Part shown: piece after piece, positions 32,201 through 45,300 of the stretch
Layout of the letters: each line of letters starts with the position of its first letter
How positions within the stretch are numbered: position 1 is the stretch's first letter
Assembly: GCA_022316685.1 (NCBI GenBank)
Contig: JAKJHU010000023.1
Coordinates: 5,877,192 to 5,941,191 of the forward strand
DNA length: 64,000 bases
Direction of reading: 5' to 3'
Source: Progne subis subis
Lineage: Eukaryota > Chordata > Aves > Passeriformes > Hirundinidae
Program-made: the position numbers and the translations under genes
The notes under the pieces: generated by a model
What the model saw: only the letters and a program-made list of their open reading frames with translations
Databases searched by the model: none
Told to the model about the DNA's origin: nothing

Positions 32201-35200
32201 GGCGTTCACTGCAGTGGTGTGGCGTGGCCTGGCCAGTTAGTGGTGGCAGCATGGATCTGGAGTCAGGATCAAAAGGAAATGGATCTGAACTATGCATTAA
32301 AGATAGAAGATTTCCTGTGCCCTTTCTCAGGCACAAAGAGCTGGAGGGTGTTGGTTTCAAACTCGCCTTTTTCACTACTCTCCTTGAGTTTGGAGGTGTT
32401 GACTCCCTTCAGCTTTAACTATTTTAGCACAAGCGTAAATGCCCCTGTAGTTGTGATACGCAATCTCACATCACGGCCATGGTTCCTCTCCTTGTCAGCT
32501 GGGGCAGAAGCTAACTGATTGCAACCAAGCTTTAAAAAAATATGTAATTAGACGTAACTCACCATTTCAGAGCGCTGTTGCTGACAGCTAGGGGATTAAT
32601 TCTACTCTTGCTTATTAGGCATATGCTCCACATTTTTGATATAATTTAAATTGAAGAGAATATTACATGACAGGCATCCCTTTAAACTTTTACAACTTCT
32701 TGGATCTCCTTGCAGTGTTAATTGTAATCTCAAGTGATGAGCCTACCCATTCACACAAACTCGGTAAATTGCTCTGCCTCTGGTGAAATGGTTGCTGGGC
32801 GTGTGGAGTCATCCTGCTGCTCCTCTCCATGTGCGCAGCCAAGCTGGCTGAGGGACTCAGTCCTGCAGCGACTCACTGGTCACAGGGAGAACAAAACCAT
32901 CTTGTAAACTTCTTTGTCTTCCCCTCTTCTCCATTCTGCTGTTCCTGGCTGTTCCTCTTCCCCACTTACTGTGGAAGAAACTTTGGAGCTTCCTCATCCC
33001 TTGGGGCTGTGGCACCTGTCATCCTAACAGGCATTAGAGGTTGTACTTATGAGCTGTAACATAAAAAGCATCTCTTAACAATGCAACTTGCTGCTGCAAC
33101 ACCACGAGCACTAGGGTCCTTGGGTTTGGGTTTTCAAAGGGCTGGGCAAGCCTTAAGGAAGCATAAAACTCATGTAAGCAGCTAATTCCCAGCAAAGTGT
33201 ACTCTGTAGTGCTCATAGGACCAGCACAAGCGAGGCTAGAGGAAGATGACTGCATGGATATTTCACAGCATGGTTGTTGGTTACTTTGTCTAGGGAGGCT
33301 GGGGGTCCACGTGTGGCACCCAAGCCATGGCCTGCAGTAGCCACCAGAGGCTGGGAGATGCCAGTGGTAGCAGAGCAAGCATGGGTGAGCATCCACTCCT
33401 CTGTGGGCTGAGTGGTCTCCTGTGAGCAGCTCTGTGACTATTTCCCCACATTTGTATAGCCAAAAATGATAGTTGTGCTATTGACTGAGAGAGGGTAATA
33501 AGGAACTTGAAGCAGGCAGCTGCATTATGAAAAGAAGCTTTGGCTTTCCCCCTCAGCAAATATTCAGCTAGATAATGCTGGTGTAGCTGCATTTGAGCTA
33601 TATAACCCACCTCCATATTGTATTATTAATTCTATAACAATTGTGTTGCTATTCTGTACCACAGATGGGGTTTTTAACTATTTCATTAGCACAGTGGGAA
33701 CAGTACACAGAAACAGTTCAATTCTGTAAGATTATAATGAGTCACAACACTCAAAGGAGCAAATTCCAGGATACTAGAACAAATTTGGACACTGCCAGCC
33801 TCCTCACAGCACAGGCTTCAGCTAAGATCATTCTGACTAAAATATGCAGCTAAGGCACCGCTGAACGTGACTCATAGGAAATAGTATGCTGACCTGAATA
33901 CACATGCTGAGAACATGCTGTGGGTGGGAAGCTTAAACACTTTCTAAAACCATTTCTTTAGTCCTATTTTTTCCACCAATGGTGAAAACTGAACTTTAAT
34001 AATCTGAGTTTCCCCTCTGCTCTGCAGAAGCAATAAATGTGCTATACCCCCCACTCCCAACACCATGGGTTTCTCTGTTACAGATTTATGTAAAAAGGTT
34101 TCTGCCAAATCTGGTGCTGACAGTAGTGGGAAGGATTTGCAGCTGGGAGATGTTGGAGGTGGTGTGAGGTAAGGGAGGGGGTTTGGGTGAAGTGATGGGC
34201 TGCCAGGGTGGATCTGCAAGGACTGCTACAGCTGGGGGGAGGCACAGGCAGGTCCCTGCACAGACACACATGCTACACTGGCTGAATGCTTTGTTTTAAA
34301 TTATTTTTTGTGTGTATAGTCTAAGGTAGATACAGACTGCTCAATGAAGTCACTTACTAGTGCACAAATACAAAATGCTGATAGGATTATTATGCCTATT
34401 AGTTTACAATGGAGAAAAGTTCACAATTCCTAATCCCTACTTTGAGTTAGAAAAGAGGCATACAGTGATGAAACTTCTTTTATTCATCCTCTCAGGTCTT
34501 AAGCAGCACGAGCAGTAGGCAGGCAGCGTGTTTACAGCCTCACATAGCAATTCCCACTGACTGCATTTGGGCACTCATTCCACTACAGGCAACACTTGCC
34601 TCCATAAGGGGAATTCAGGGAGAAAGAGGAGCTTATGTTTTCTTGACATTAATGAGAGGGATCTGGCATTAACTGAAAGTAATTGACAACATTAGGGCAA
34701 TGATAAAAGGCTGGCCTTGTTGCCAGAAAGACAGATTAGAGGGAGAGACTTTTTTTTTTTTGCATCCAAGAATTATTCCAGAGGCAAGGAAGTGCATTCT
34801 TTCTAAACCCATAGGGATACATAATGGATCTACTTAAGATTTCATATTGCTGCACAAAAACTTTCGGTCTCTGAAACAGTGGGCTCATTTTTTTTCCCAC
34901 TGTGGAAAAATATAGATCAGGATTGTACTGGTCTATTGGAACCCATGGTCTGCAGCAGAGCTCTTGCTAAAGAAAGTGAGTCTATGAACACGTTACCATG
35001 ACATAGTAAATTGCTGTCTGCCAGCTGAAATGTGCTAACTGGGAAAGGGGATTGCACCAATGGATGAAAATTTTTATTTTTTCATTTTTTTCCCCCCCGT
35101 GTTTTTTTTTGCTAAATACTTGTAGAGGATAACAATTTATGAAATGCAATTCCCTGGTGTAGACCCACATCAGTGGCATTTCTGCTGTGCTGAGGCACTG

Positions 35201-35404
35201 GATTATATTTCATCGACTGAACAATCCTGAATGTATATAGGACTGAAGAAAATTGGGTGCCTCAAGACAAGGGCAGGACTATGCAGCTGGGACTTCATCA
35301 CTGTAAGTTTGGAGTGAGTGTAAAGCAACAGGTCTACCTGAATTACCAATTTAGAAGATATTTATATCTATGGAATCTATCTGTGTAGCTCATCTGAAGA
35401 CATC
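29281..35404. other. Intergenic, no gene seen
   Basis: Unique mixed-to-AT-rich sequence. An A12 run near 31249 and T-rich runs near 34750 and 35080-35110 are the only simple repeats noted. No coding homology or RNA gene was recognised. Confidence 0.65.
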
Positions 35405-35408
35405 ATGT

Positions 35409-35896
35409 TGTTAAGAAAATTAATTCATGAACACCAGAGGTTTATGTCCAAAAAGGAGACAGAGGAGTCCTTTTATTTTATTTGAATAAAGGGAGAGGCC
35501 ATGGGACATTTCCCCTGGGGTCTCTCAGTTTTTCGAAGGACACAGCCTCCTTTTTATCCCAATTTCCCGGCTGCATTTCCCTCTCTCTTTCCCCATTGGC
35601 TGAGGTACTTGCGAGGTACAGACTTCCCGAAGTGCCTAAGATTTCCCTATTAATGTATAACCCCCCTAATTTTTAATTCTTTTGGGATTTATGGGTTTTT
35701 TCCCTATTGTTGCTTTCATCTCTCAATATTGAATTTCATTTACAAACAAACCTATGGTTTGTAAAGGCAAGTATCTTCTTTTCCAATCATCAATCAATAG
35801 AATCCTTCCCATTGTTTCTCTTATCTCTCAGTGCTAGTTTTATCTACCAGCAGACCCAGGGCTTGTTTGTAAAGACAAATCTTGTCATTCCTCTCA
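35409..35896 (-). mobile_element. Probable solo LTR, minus strand
   Basis: Read on the minus strand the segment shows CCAAT (35599-35595), then a TATA-like GGGATAAAAAGG (35560-35549), then AATAAA (35477-35472), in the order and spacing of an LTR promoter and polyadenylation signal. Tentative ends are TGAGAGG at 35896 and TTAACA at 35409, flanked by ATGT at 35405-35408 and 35897-35900. A 4-bp match of this kind can occur by chance, so the borders are approximate. No retroviral gene sequence is nearby. It is a different family from the LTRs at 28.6 and 56.6 kb. Confidence 0.6.
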
Positions 35897-35900
35897 ATGT

Positions 35901-36394
35901 TCATAACTATTTCTTACAAATAGGAGTGAGGCACTTACACAGCTTTGGAATATAATATGCTCTGCTCTTAGCTCAGCTTTGAACTTTTGAATCACCAAAA
36001 GTATGTGGCTAATTTTAGAACAAAGACATCAAATGAAAAACAGCGAGTCACTGGGATGAGATAGCATTCCAGAGGAATGTGGGGATAAAACAGCTCAGCT
36101 GCTAGCTGTGGTGTAGAGACTCTCTTGCAGAACTCCTTAGTTTCTGCCATTTTTTAGGAATTAATTAGGTTTTTCAAGGGGACTAGGGAAAATCTGATGT
36201 CAAACATCTGTACTGAGCAGATCTGCTGAATCAGTAAAGAGCATAATCCACGGAAGTAAGAATGAATATCATGTTTGGAGGATGTCACTCCACACCTTTT
36301 GAAGTGGAAACACGTCTCCTATTGGTATTCTTCGCATGTAGCTGCAGCAGACCTGGTTGACACCACCCACGTGGATTTCCAAGTAGTTTGTGAA
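35901..36394. other. Intergenic, no gene seen
   Basis: About 500 bp of AT-leaning sequence lies between the LTR and the CR1 copy. Nothing was recognised in it. Confidence 0.6.
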
Positions 36395-36755
36395 TAGAAT
36401 AAACTAGACTAGACTAGAATAGTTGGAGGGGACTTAAAAGGAACATTTTGCCTCACAGCCTGACCAGCTCAGGGTAACCAAAAGTTAAAGCACATCGTTA
36501 AGGGCATTGTCCAAATTCCTCAAAACACTGATGACTTGGGGCATCCACCACCTCTCCAGGAAGCCTGTTCCAGCTTTTGACCAGCCTCTCAGTAAAGAAA
36601 TGCTTCTTAATGTCAGTAAAACAAGTCTAAACCTCCCCTGACAAAACAGCTTTGAACCATTCCCACGCATGCTGCCACTGGATACCAGGGGGAAGGGATC
36701 AGCACCTCTCTTTGTTGAGATCCCCCAAGATTCCTTTACAAGCCTAGGCATCCAA
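36395..36755 (-). repeat. CR1 LINE 3'-end copy
   Basis: The characteristic reverse complement of the CR1 3' region is readable: GGGGCATCCACCACCTCTCC, AGGAAGCCTGTTCCAGC, then CAGTAAAGAAATGCTTCTTAAT, then a segment with TCTAAACCTCCCCTG. The left border carries an ACTAG pentamer repeated three times (about 36403-36420) near the expected terminal repeat. It is 5'-truncated, as is normal for CR1, and carries no intact ORF. Confidence 0.85.
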
Positions 36756-38004
36756 GGACAAAAAGTAAGGCAAAAAAGTAAATAGTTGTTTAAAAGATAG
36801 GTAACAGAGAGTTAAAGTAAGTTTTTCCAGGTAAGAGAGATCCAGAATGCTTTGTGCCAAGACATGTGGAATTCAAAATATGAATTTATGAATTAATTTA
36901 TGTATAATGTTCTGCAAAAGTGGGTGAATATAGACTGTTGACAAACTTGTACTGATAATACTAAATTCTTCAGAGTAGTAAAATTGAAAGCTGATTGTGC
37001 AGAACTGCAGAAAAATATTGCATGGCTAGGGATTTAGCATAGGGAATTGGGAATAAGAAAAAAAGAAAAATTAATCTAAAATGGGACACACTGGAAATCA
37101 GCAATCCTGACTTCATACATAAGAATGATGGACTAACCTGGCCATTAGCACTCACCAATCTGTGGAGGTTTCTGAGTACATGGAAATCACCTCAGGCTCT
37201 GAAAGTCCCTGAGCTGCAGATTGGTGGAGGTTGGAGGAGCGTTCCGGGTTAGTTTATTCACCTCCCTGTTAGACTCCACTTTAGGTGTCTGCTTCTGGCT
37301 GCTGTTGGAGACAGAATTTTAGCATCTGACCCTCAGTCACAGACAAGACTGCTGTTATTTCTATTTTCTTACACTTTCAAAAATCTCCCTCTTTATTGTG
37401 TTTACTGTCTCACTTAGGAGAGAATTCAGAGGAAACTGAAAAAATTATATTAAAATGTATTGGCTAAATCCAAAATATTTAATGGGTTTCTTTGTGTGTA
37501 TCTGGAGAAAAAGAGAAATGAGATATATTGAACCTGTGATACTTAGAAAAGTACCGTTGTTCTGAAAAAGTTCATGTATCCTTAGGTCAAGGTACATGAA
37601 ACTGAGTTATGGGTTTATTATACTCCAGTTGTGGCAAAGAAAAGATTTATTTATAATTTAAATCATCCATCATAATGCTTGCTCATTTTTTTTCTCTTTT
37701 TAGAGTATAGTCTTATAAGAACATATATTCAATCTTAGTAGTTTTGGGGAAAAGATATTTTAAGGGGAAATACCATTCTGTATCTTAGATGCAATAAAAG
37801 AAAAGGGGATTTGTCTGCTATTATTTCTCATTTTGATGTTAGACAACAGAGTTAAAATGGAAAAAAGGAAATTTAAAACCTGCATACTGCTTAACACCCA
37901 GGAATTTTTGGGTATGGAAATGAGAACACCCATATGCAAATATCACCAGAAAGCACTTTGATGCTATTTGCCAAAAAATGTATGTGTATTTAAATCCTTG
38001 TATA
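36756..38004. other. Intergenic, no gene seen
   Basis: AT-rich unique sequence with no recognisable exon, RNA or repeat family. Confidence 0.65.
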
Positions 38005-38470
38005 GAGAGGATCATACAACCATAGCATTTTATGGGCTGCAAGGGTATTTTGGAGATTGCATGATTCATCCTCCCCACTAAAAAAAGGTGACATTAAAAA
38101 TTAAGACCAGGTTGCTTGTGGCTTTGTCCAGATGAGTTTTGAATATTTCCAAGGCCGGTGATCCCTTGAGCTTTCTGGACACTGGTTCTAGTGTCTGACC
38201 ACTCTCATGGAGAATTGCTCTCCACATCACTTTAAGTTGTGCCCATCTCTTCTTGCTCTTTTGCTGCTAACCCCTGATAAGAGCTTGGTTCTCTCTGCTG
38301 TGTAGCCATCAGCTGTGGCAATGAGCTCAACCCTTCTGAGCCCTCCCTCCCCAGCCTGAACAGCTCCAGCTTCCCCAGCCTCCCCCCAAATGTCCTGTGC
38401 CCATCGTGGTGGTCCTCCCTCCATTGGACTGAGAGTGTCAGGCTGCTTCTTCCACTCCAAACCACACCCT
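38005..38470 (-). repeat. Old CR1 LINE copy
   Basis: The diverged reverse complement of CR1 contains GGATCATACAACCATAGCAT at the terminal-repeat end, then a CTGGTTCTAGTGTCTGACCACTCTCATGG-like segment, and the far end CCCAGCCTGAACAGCTCCAG, CTTCCCCAGCCTC. Divergence is greater than in the 36.4 and 54.0 kb copies. Confidence 0.8.
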
Positions 38471-39785
38471 TTCCCTCCACCCAACCTACAGACCCCTGGG
38501 CATGAAAATCTCAGTATAAGCTGAAATAGGAGTTTCATGCAAGATTTACTGAGCACCAGCCTGGAATAGCAAGCCCTGAAATATTTGACCTGTCTACCTT
38601 GATGTGCAATTTTTGGCACTTACGTACTTGTTGAGGGATGGTTGCAGATCGTATTTGTGAACACAGTTTGGATATAAAAACGTGAATATTATGCAAAGAT
38701 CATCTGGTCACTTAAAGGTAATAGTCAGGAAGTATGAATAGCTGTGACGTTATTTTCAAATCAGTTCAATGTCCACATGGCCATCTTTTCAAAATGGCCA
38801 GTGGTGTTTTAGGGTTACAATAGAGAGCTGGCTTCTAAGCCCCTTTGAAAAATGTGTCCTCTTTCATACCCTGTGTTGGGAGACAAATTTGTTTTAACCT
38901 CAAAATCCAGCAACTAATGAGGATTTTCTTTGAACATTTATTTCTCAATTTCCTTTTATTGCTGTTTACTTGTGTGATAAAATTGCTTGAAAAATCAGCC
39001 CTGGGCTTACTGAGGTGCTTAGACATATGTCTAATGGAGAGAGTATCCCAATGAAGCCGTCTAGTTAAATCTACTTAAAGTTGGGAATGTGTTTGTGCTG
39101 TGGGAAGAATTGGTCTTCATTCTTCATATTTAACGAGAACAGGGATATGCTCAGAAAAGACAGCCCTTTGCTTTTAAAATATTTGTGCTTTTTGTCCCTT
39201 GACGTAGCCATTTCCTCAGTCTTAACAGGATATTCCCTTCCAGGAGTGAAGGGAGGCATATATTTGCACATACATTCAAGCAAGATTTCTTGTTTTAAAT
39301 GTCACTTAATTTGTCAACTTTATTGCAGAATGGGGAAATGATGCTGAATGCAGCTGTCACCTTCAGTGCTTGGCCTTGGCAGGTTTTCCAGCAAGAAAGA
39401 GTTTTACAGCTTGTCTACCCTCCAGCCCTGAGTTATCTGGAACTGCTTTTTACCATTATAGCTGCTCAGCTGCAATTAAGAGGGCATCTGAGTATTTGGG
39501 AATTCCTTGGACCATTAGTTTGAGCAACTCTAATTACACCAGGAAAGTGATTTTTTTTTTTTTTTTTAATATTCTGTCCTTTTAATTACCTAGAAGCAGT
39601 TTATTTGGGAGGAAATTATCTGTTTTGTAGGGAAATGTGCAATTTTGTAAACCCAGTATTTCAGTGACACAGCTGTAGCTTTTACCTAGACCTGGGCAAA
39701 ATCCTTCAGCTTTGTGTCAGTAGACCATTTGTGAGAATTTCTACCATTTCATACAACTCTTAATGTTCTTAATGTTTCTCTGTTG

Positions 39786-39786
<1 letters not shown>

Positions 39787-39817
<31 letters not shown>
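39787..39817. repeat. T31 homopolymer
   Basis: 31 consecutive T are followed by GGTGGGGTTTTG and further GTTTT units to about 39840. It could be a reversed poly(A) tail or a slipped microsatellite. Confidence 0.9.
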
Positions 39818-39818
<1 letters not shown>

Positions 39819-40622
39819 GTGGGGTTTTGTTTTGTTTTGTTAAAGTTATGACAAAATACTCACATTTGCATCAAAATACAGGCAAAGCCAAGGATTGCAC
39901 CTCTCCTCACTAATCCCAGGCTATATAAGTTAAAAGGAAATTCCCACTGTTCAGGAAAGACCATCCTGCTTTTGATTTTTATTGCATTTTTTTTGTATAT
40001 TTCCAAGCTGTTTCTCTCCAAAGGAAAGTATTTTACTTTGATTTTGATGACTGTAAAGAGTTTCTATGCCTCCAAAAGACTACTTAGAGGAGCCTTCCCA
40101 TTGACATCAAATAGCTTTGGATCCAGGGACGCTCATTCTGAAGATACCAAAACCCATTCTGATTTTTTTTTGAAGCTCTGCATTGTAATATTGCTGTTTG
40201 CAACTTATCTGCTCTTTCCAAAATGTTTTTCCTCAGCTGAATGTAGAATTACTAATTTCTTAAGCTATTATATATATAATAAAAAAAAATTTGATACTCA
40301 AGAATTGCTTGTGGGAACATTTTATCTTAATGTGCTTAGTAGCTGTAAATATTGTCAATAAGGTTTCTAGTAGATAATTATGCTAAGACTGTTTAGCATG
40401 CATTTGAATACTATTTATTATAAGTTCTGAGTCTTAAAATCACAGGTTTCTGTTAGAAGTCACTAGCTTTTTACTAGAATGGCTTTTCCTGACAGGAGGA
40501 TTTCCTGCAAGTCCTGAGTAATTTGTCACCGTTTCAGCGATAATGAAATTGGCAAAAGCAGTTCATCCTGTGCTTTCTCAATGCACAGATATCATCTGGA
40601 CAAAGTGTTAAATAAGCAGTAT

Positions 40623-40626
<4 letters not shown>

Positions 40627-40666
<40 letters not shown>
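40627..40666. repeat. A40 homopolymer
   Basis: 40 consecutive A are followed by GAAAGAAAA. If it is a poly(A) tail, the retroposed body would lie on the plus strand to the left, but no family was recognised there. Confidence 0.9.
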
Positions 40667-40668
<2 letters not shown>

Positions 40669-42089
40669 AAGAAAACTTTGACAGCAAAAGCGAGCTGCTT
40701 TTGCTTATCAGACTGGTGGCAGCAGGGCACTCTGCATTCTCAGCCACTGCACAGTCACTGTGGTTTTGTGCCATACCTGTAGAAAACACTGGGATTTGGA
40801 GAAGGAAGACGAAACATGCTTCTCACTCTACCTGGGGCAGCTTTTCATAGGTCTGTCCTCCATGTCCTCTAACCTCTGTAGCAGTGCACAGGTGAAGAGG
40901 AGAGTTTCTAGCCTGAAGCTGGACTGCAGTGATTTAAGAGTGATGTCTGTGTGTCGTGCTCAGGTGGCTGCAAAGTCAACAGCTTTCCTGATGAACAGAA
41001 TGATCCCACAAAGGATAGTTCTGCTCTGCGACCTCCAGAATGTCCAAAATAGTTCTGTGTTTTACTGAGTTCCCTGTGTCTGGACAGTCAGCTGAAGCAG
41101 GTGACACAGCCTGTGAAGCAGCAAGAACAAGGAAGAATACAAGAGGATCTCTTCTTTCACTGCAGGGACAGGGCTAGTGCTTCAGAGTGACAGAGGATGT
41201 GAAAGGCAGGCTGCAGTTAGTCACTACATGTGCCCCACAGTGGTGTCCTGTGTCAGGGAAACTCATATCATGGACATATCACTGATGGAAAAGGTGGGAG
41301 TTGGCTCTTCTTTCCACTGATGTACAAGTCAGGAGACAGAAGGAAAGCTGGCAATATTGCATGGCAGTGACAGGTCAGCTGGACTAGTTCCCTGCAGGAG
41401 AAAGCCTGCATTGCTTAGCTTTTGAAATGTGAAGAAAACGTCCCAAGTGATTGTGTTGGGCAAAGAGAACCTGAAATGCACCTTCTTTCCTAGGTCAGGG
41501 TACCTGTGAAACAGTGTACCATAACCAGAGGATGACCTGGATATACTCTTGGTCCAGCTAGTGGTATCTCCTGGGTCCCATTAGGGGAACAGGTGAACTG
41601 TGAATTTCTCAGCAAGCTTTTTCAATTTCTGCTCACTATAACTATAGAACTTTTAACTTAATTCATTTGCAGAAGGAAGAGAAATAATCTTACTGTAAGC
41701 ACTGTAGCTTGCCCTCTCCTTGGCTTAAAAAGATATAGAAGTGGACTGTCAGTAGGAATAAGTTCTTGTGTTGTATGTAGGGCAATTTAAAAAAAGAAAA
41801 CCTCTCCCTGTCTCTCCCTTTCTAGCTTTAACTTAATTTTGCCTATCTTAACCAACTTAATGACATGAATATTAATCTACAGACAGTCTTGTTCCATCTG
41901 AGTCTGCATTTTTTTCCTACATAGGTAAGGGAAATTGACCCTAAAATATAAGTTTGAATCATGAATATAGAAGAGAAACTGGATGGGGAAGAGGGCAGCA
42001 AGCTTCAGAGGCTCAAAAGGAAAGTCTACTGCAGACTACAAGGGAGCAGAACCTTTTCCAAGTGTCTGGTAGATGTAACAATAAGTGTA

Positions 42090-42305
42090 TGAGCTTAGCT
42101 TGCAGGAAGATGGTAAGAAAACATTTCTAAACATAGGAAAAATGAAAGACTGGGATGCATTGCCTGGGGATTATATTTCTTGAAATCTGTAAGTACAGAT
42201 TACCTGTAATTAGATAGGCACCTGCTAATGACAAGATAGGTGTGGATAAATGGACATAAGAGTCTGAGGTCCTTCAAGCCCAGTTTTTTGAGTTCTGTGA
42301 CATAG
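42090..42305 (+). repeat. Probable old CR1 LINE 3'-end copy
   Basis: The segment order is CR1-like: ACATTTCTAAACATAGGAAAAATGAAAGACTGG-like, then an ACAGATTACCTGTAATTAGATAGGCACCTG-like part, then CTGAGGTCCTTCAAGCCCAG, then GTTCTGTGACATAG at the terminal-repeat position. Divergence is high and the call rests on memory of the consensus. Confidence 0.45.
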
Positions 42306-45300
42306 ACTATCTTCCTTGCCATAAAAACATTACCAAATGGATAGGTCCAAATGAATGAAACCTTTTGATTGACATTTCCTTCATGCAGTACAGTGGCCTA
42401 TTTGGTAACAGACAATAGAAATTAGGATGATGAAGATATAGCATTGCAGCAGGAGCTTGCTCAGTGTCAGTTCTCAGAGCTCTGTCTGGGGCTGATTTTG
42501 GTTCTTACAGCACCTGTGCCTGGGGGATGAGGAATTGCATGTTACTGTAAGCCCCATTTATTGAGCAGAGTGTTTACTGGCTATCAGTGAGCAAATCACA
42601 AAAATGTTTGTTTTTTTCTGAGTTGGTTTGCATGTGAATTTTCTGTAGTTTGGATCTTATATTGCTCAACCAGCAGATCTGATAGAGGAAATCCGCACAA
42701 TTAAGATGATAAATTTTTCACATCACCTGTCTTAAAGTATATAAAGTATACCTGTTCTGCCATGAATGGTTGCTACAAATGATGAATCAGCAAGGATGGA
42801 TCCATGTTTAACACTTTGGTTCGTTTTTTGTTATAATCTCTGACATGACTGATTATGCCATGGCCAAAAGCAATTTATTGAATTAATGAATTACTTACTA
42901 ATACATGGGTATGATTAATTGAGATGCCTGTTTGGATCTTACTCTGCATAATGAAGCTTGAGCACTGACAGGTGCAGCCTGTGGGCCTGTTTCTTTCTTC
43001 CAGGAAATGACAGGGAATCACAGAGATAATCCATACCAGCTAAGGCTGCAGGACTGTACTGAGAAAACTCTCACAGAGAAGGTAACAGGCACCCCTTACT
43101 TCAGTGACCTGGAAGAGTTACCCATTCTCTGCCTTTTCCTCCTTCAGCTTTTACTCTTTTATGTATTTACTGATTTATTGTCCCCACTGCAATGACAAGC
43201 CAAGGGTGGCAGTATTGACCTGCTTCTGGAAAATTGGTGTGAAATTCAGGAAGGAGTCACCTTCCTGAAAGTCAGGTGCAGAAAAGAGTAACCTTGTAGG
43301 GTCTGGTTGAGTTATAAATGCCCCACTGGGGTTGATTCTTGAATGTGGGTATTTTCAAGATACATTATTGTTTTGGGTCGCCTGTTGTCTGTTGGATGCT
43401 GACTCCTTCTAAGGTGAGTTAAAGCAGTGACTGGCAGAAACTGAGTAGCCAAATATCAGTAATATGGTGCCTGTGACATTGCTCACCCCAAGTGTGTAGC
43501 AGAAGACCTGGTGCCTGGATGGACAGAGGGGATGGCAGGGCTGTACATCCCAGAATGGTCCCCACTGCATTCCTTCTTCCCAGCCCAGGCTTTGCCAGTG
43601 TGTGGCTGTGAATTAAAAGCCTTTGTCTGGCTAAAGTGTTCCCTACATTGTTCAGATGAACCATGGAGGAGATATACCAAGAAGGTGAACAAACTGGGCT
43701 GCATGGTAGTAAAACTGTGGGCTTGATAGCTTCCTTCTCAGGGGGGTAATTCAAGTCTGCTTTGGTTGAGGTGAATGGTTTAAAGACGTTTGAAGGAAGA
43801 ATATGGTGTCTGCATGCTTTCCTTGTGTGGCTTTGGGGGCTGAGGAGTGAAAAAGGGGGACAAAAGGCGGCCTGACCTAATTCTTTGTGCCAGTGTGGAG
43901 AATGTGTGTATGGATCAGTGCTATTTTGCTGGGGAACCATGTTCTGATAATGAATAGAAAGCTGCCAAATTTACTGCTCCACAAAGCAGTATACCTTTTT
44001 CTACAAAATGGGCCATTAACACTTGCGACACAATAAAATGACTCTTTTCTAGTCCCTCATTACAATATCTTAACTACAGTTTTACTTGTAGAGTTAGAAA
44101 GGTAGGTCTGCTTGAGTTAACTCTGAGAGGAAGGATGCCAGTAGAGCTGCTGGAAAGGCAATAGAGTGAGGCTGGTGTTCAAGTAGCAAGGCATGTTTGG
44201 AGTGTTTTGTTCCAGTAGGAAACTGGGTTTTGATTTTCACTGAGAAAACATCTCTTCCACTGAACGTCTTTTCTTAGGGGGTTTCTGGTGATCCATTTCC
44301 ATGGCAGAGCCATTTAAAGTCTTCCCATCTTGGTACTCCACTTGTAGTTTCTGCACACAGTGGTGCTTGTCTTGCCATGCTGGCAACAAAGACCCACAAA
44401 TACCCATGTCATACCTGAGCAGGGGTCTGAAACATTATAGAATGTACAAAGCAGCTGGGAAGGCCCTTTCAGGCCAGGACCCCAGAGCTGAGCATAGTTC
44501 CCAGTGAATTACACCAGGAGTTTCTGCTCAGAACCCCCTTCTTCCTATGCTGGCTGAATCTGAAGACAGAGCTCTGTAGGACTGAATGGTCTCTCAGTTC
44601 ACCTGGCCTCTGAAGGAGAAATGTGGTGATGTGGAATTGAAATGGCAGGGACAATATGTGGAGTAGTTCAGCAAGGCACACTCAGCCCCTGGGGCAGCTG
44701 GGATTCACTGAGAATAACTAAGCCTGAGATGTCTGTGTGATTCATGGTGGCTTTTTGGATTCCTGTCTAAATATCAGGACCAAAAAATTCAGACTCTGCA
44801 GCTGTTAGTGAAATGATGTCTTGAGAGCAGATTTGCACGTAAGGGATGCTTATTTTGTGTGTAAAATTTCTAAGGCCATCATTAGCTTTTTTCTTGACCC
44901 TTATTCCCAGGATGGTGAAAAACAATTTCATTTGCAAATAGTAGATTTCAAGATCTATGATTTGAAAAATCTTCTTGAAATGGTAATGCAAGCATTGCGC
45001 GCTGTCTCTGTGGCCCAAGGCTTGCACGGTAGCTTCCTTGTTGTATTAGCACCATTGAGTATTCTTCTCATTCCCTGCAAAAGAGATATTGACAGAGGGA
45101 TCCCTTTAAGTCTTTGAGTTTGCCTGACGTGGAAAAAAGTAGAGATAGGTATTTGGAGAAGAATAGTGGGAATAATTTTTTTTTTTTTCCTATTGGTGCG
45201 ACGCATTAAACAACAGTTTTTTTTTCACCCCGAGCCACGTGAAATAGACACTGTGTAAACTTTTGGGCTGAACAAAAGATTCAGTTAGTCAGATAAAACA

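Larger units (their letters stand above)
38471..42089. other. Intergenic, no gene seen; T31 and A40 tracts
   Basis: Unique AT-rich sequence with T19 near 39549-39567, T31 at 39787-39817 (followed by GGTGGGG and GTTTT repeats) and A40 at 40627-40666. No coding or RNA homology was recognised. Confidence 0.65.

Noticed and set aside
36485..36751. 88-codon minus-strand ORF
   Set aside because: It lies wholly within the CR1 3' tail and is not part of the CR1 reverse-transcriptase ORF.
43419..43940. 173-codon minus-strand ORF
   Set aside because: No domain, repeat or homology was recognised, and the length is within chance for a 64-kb window of this composition.
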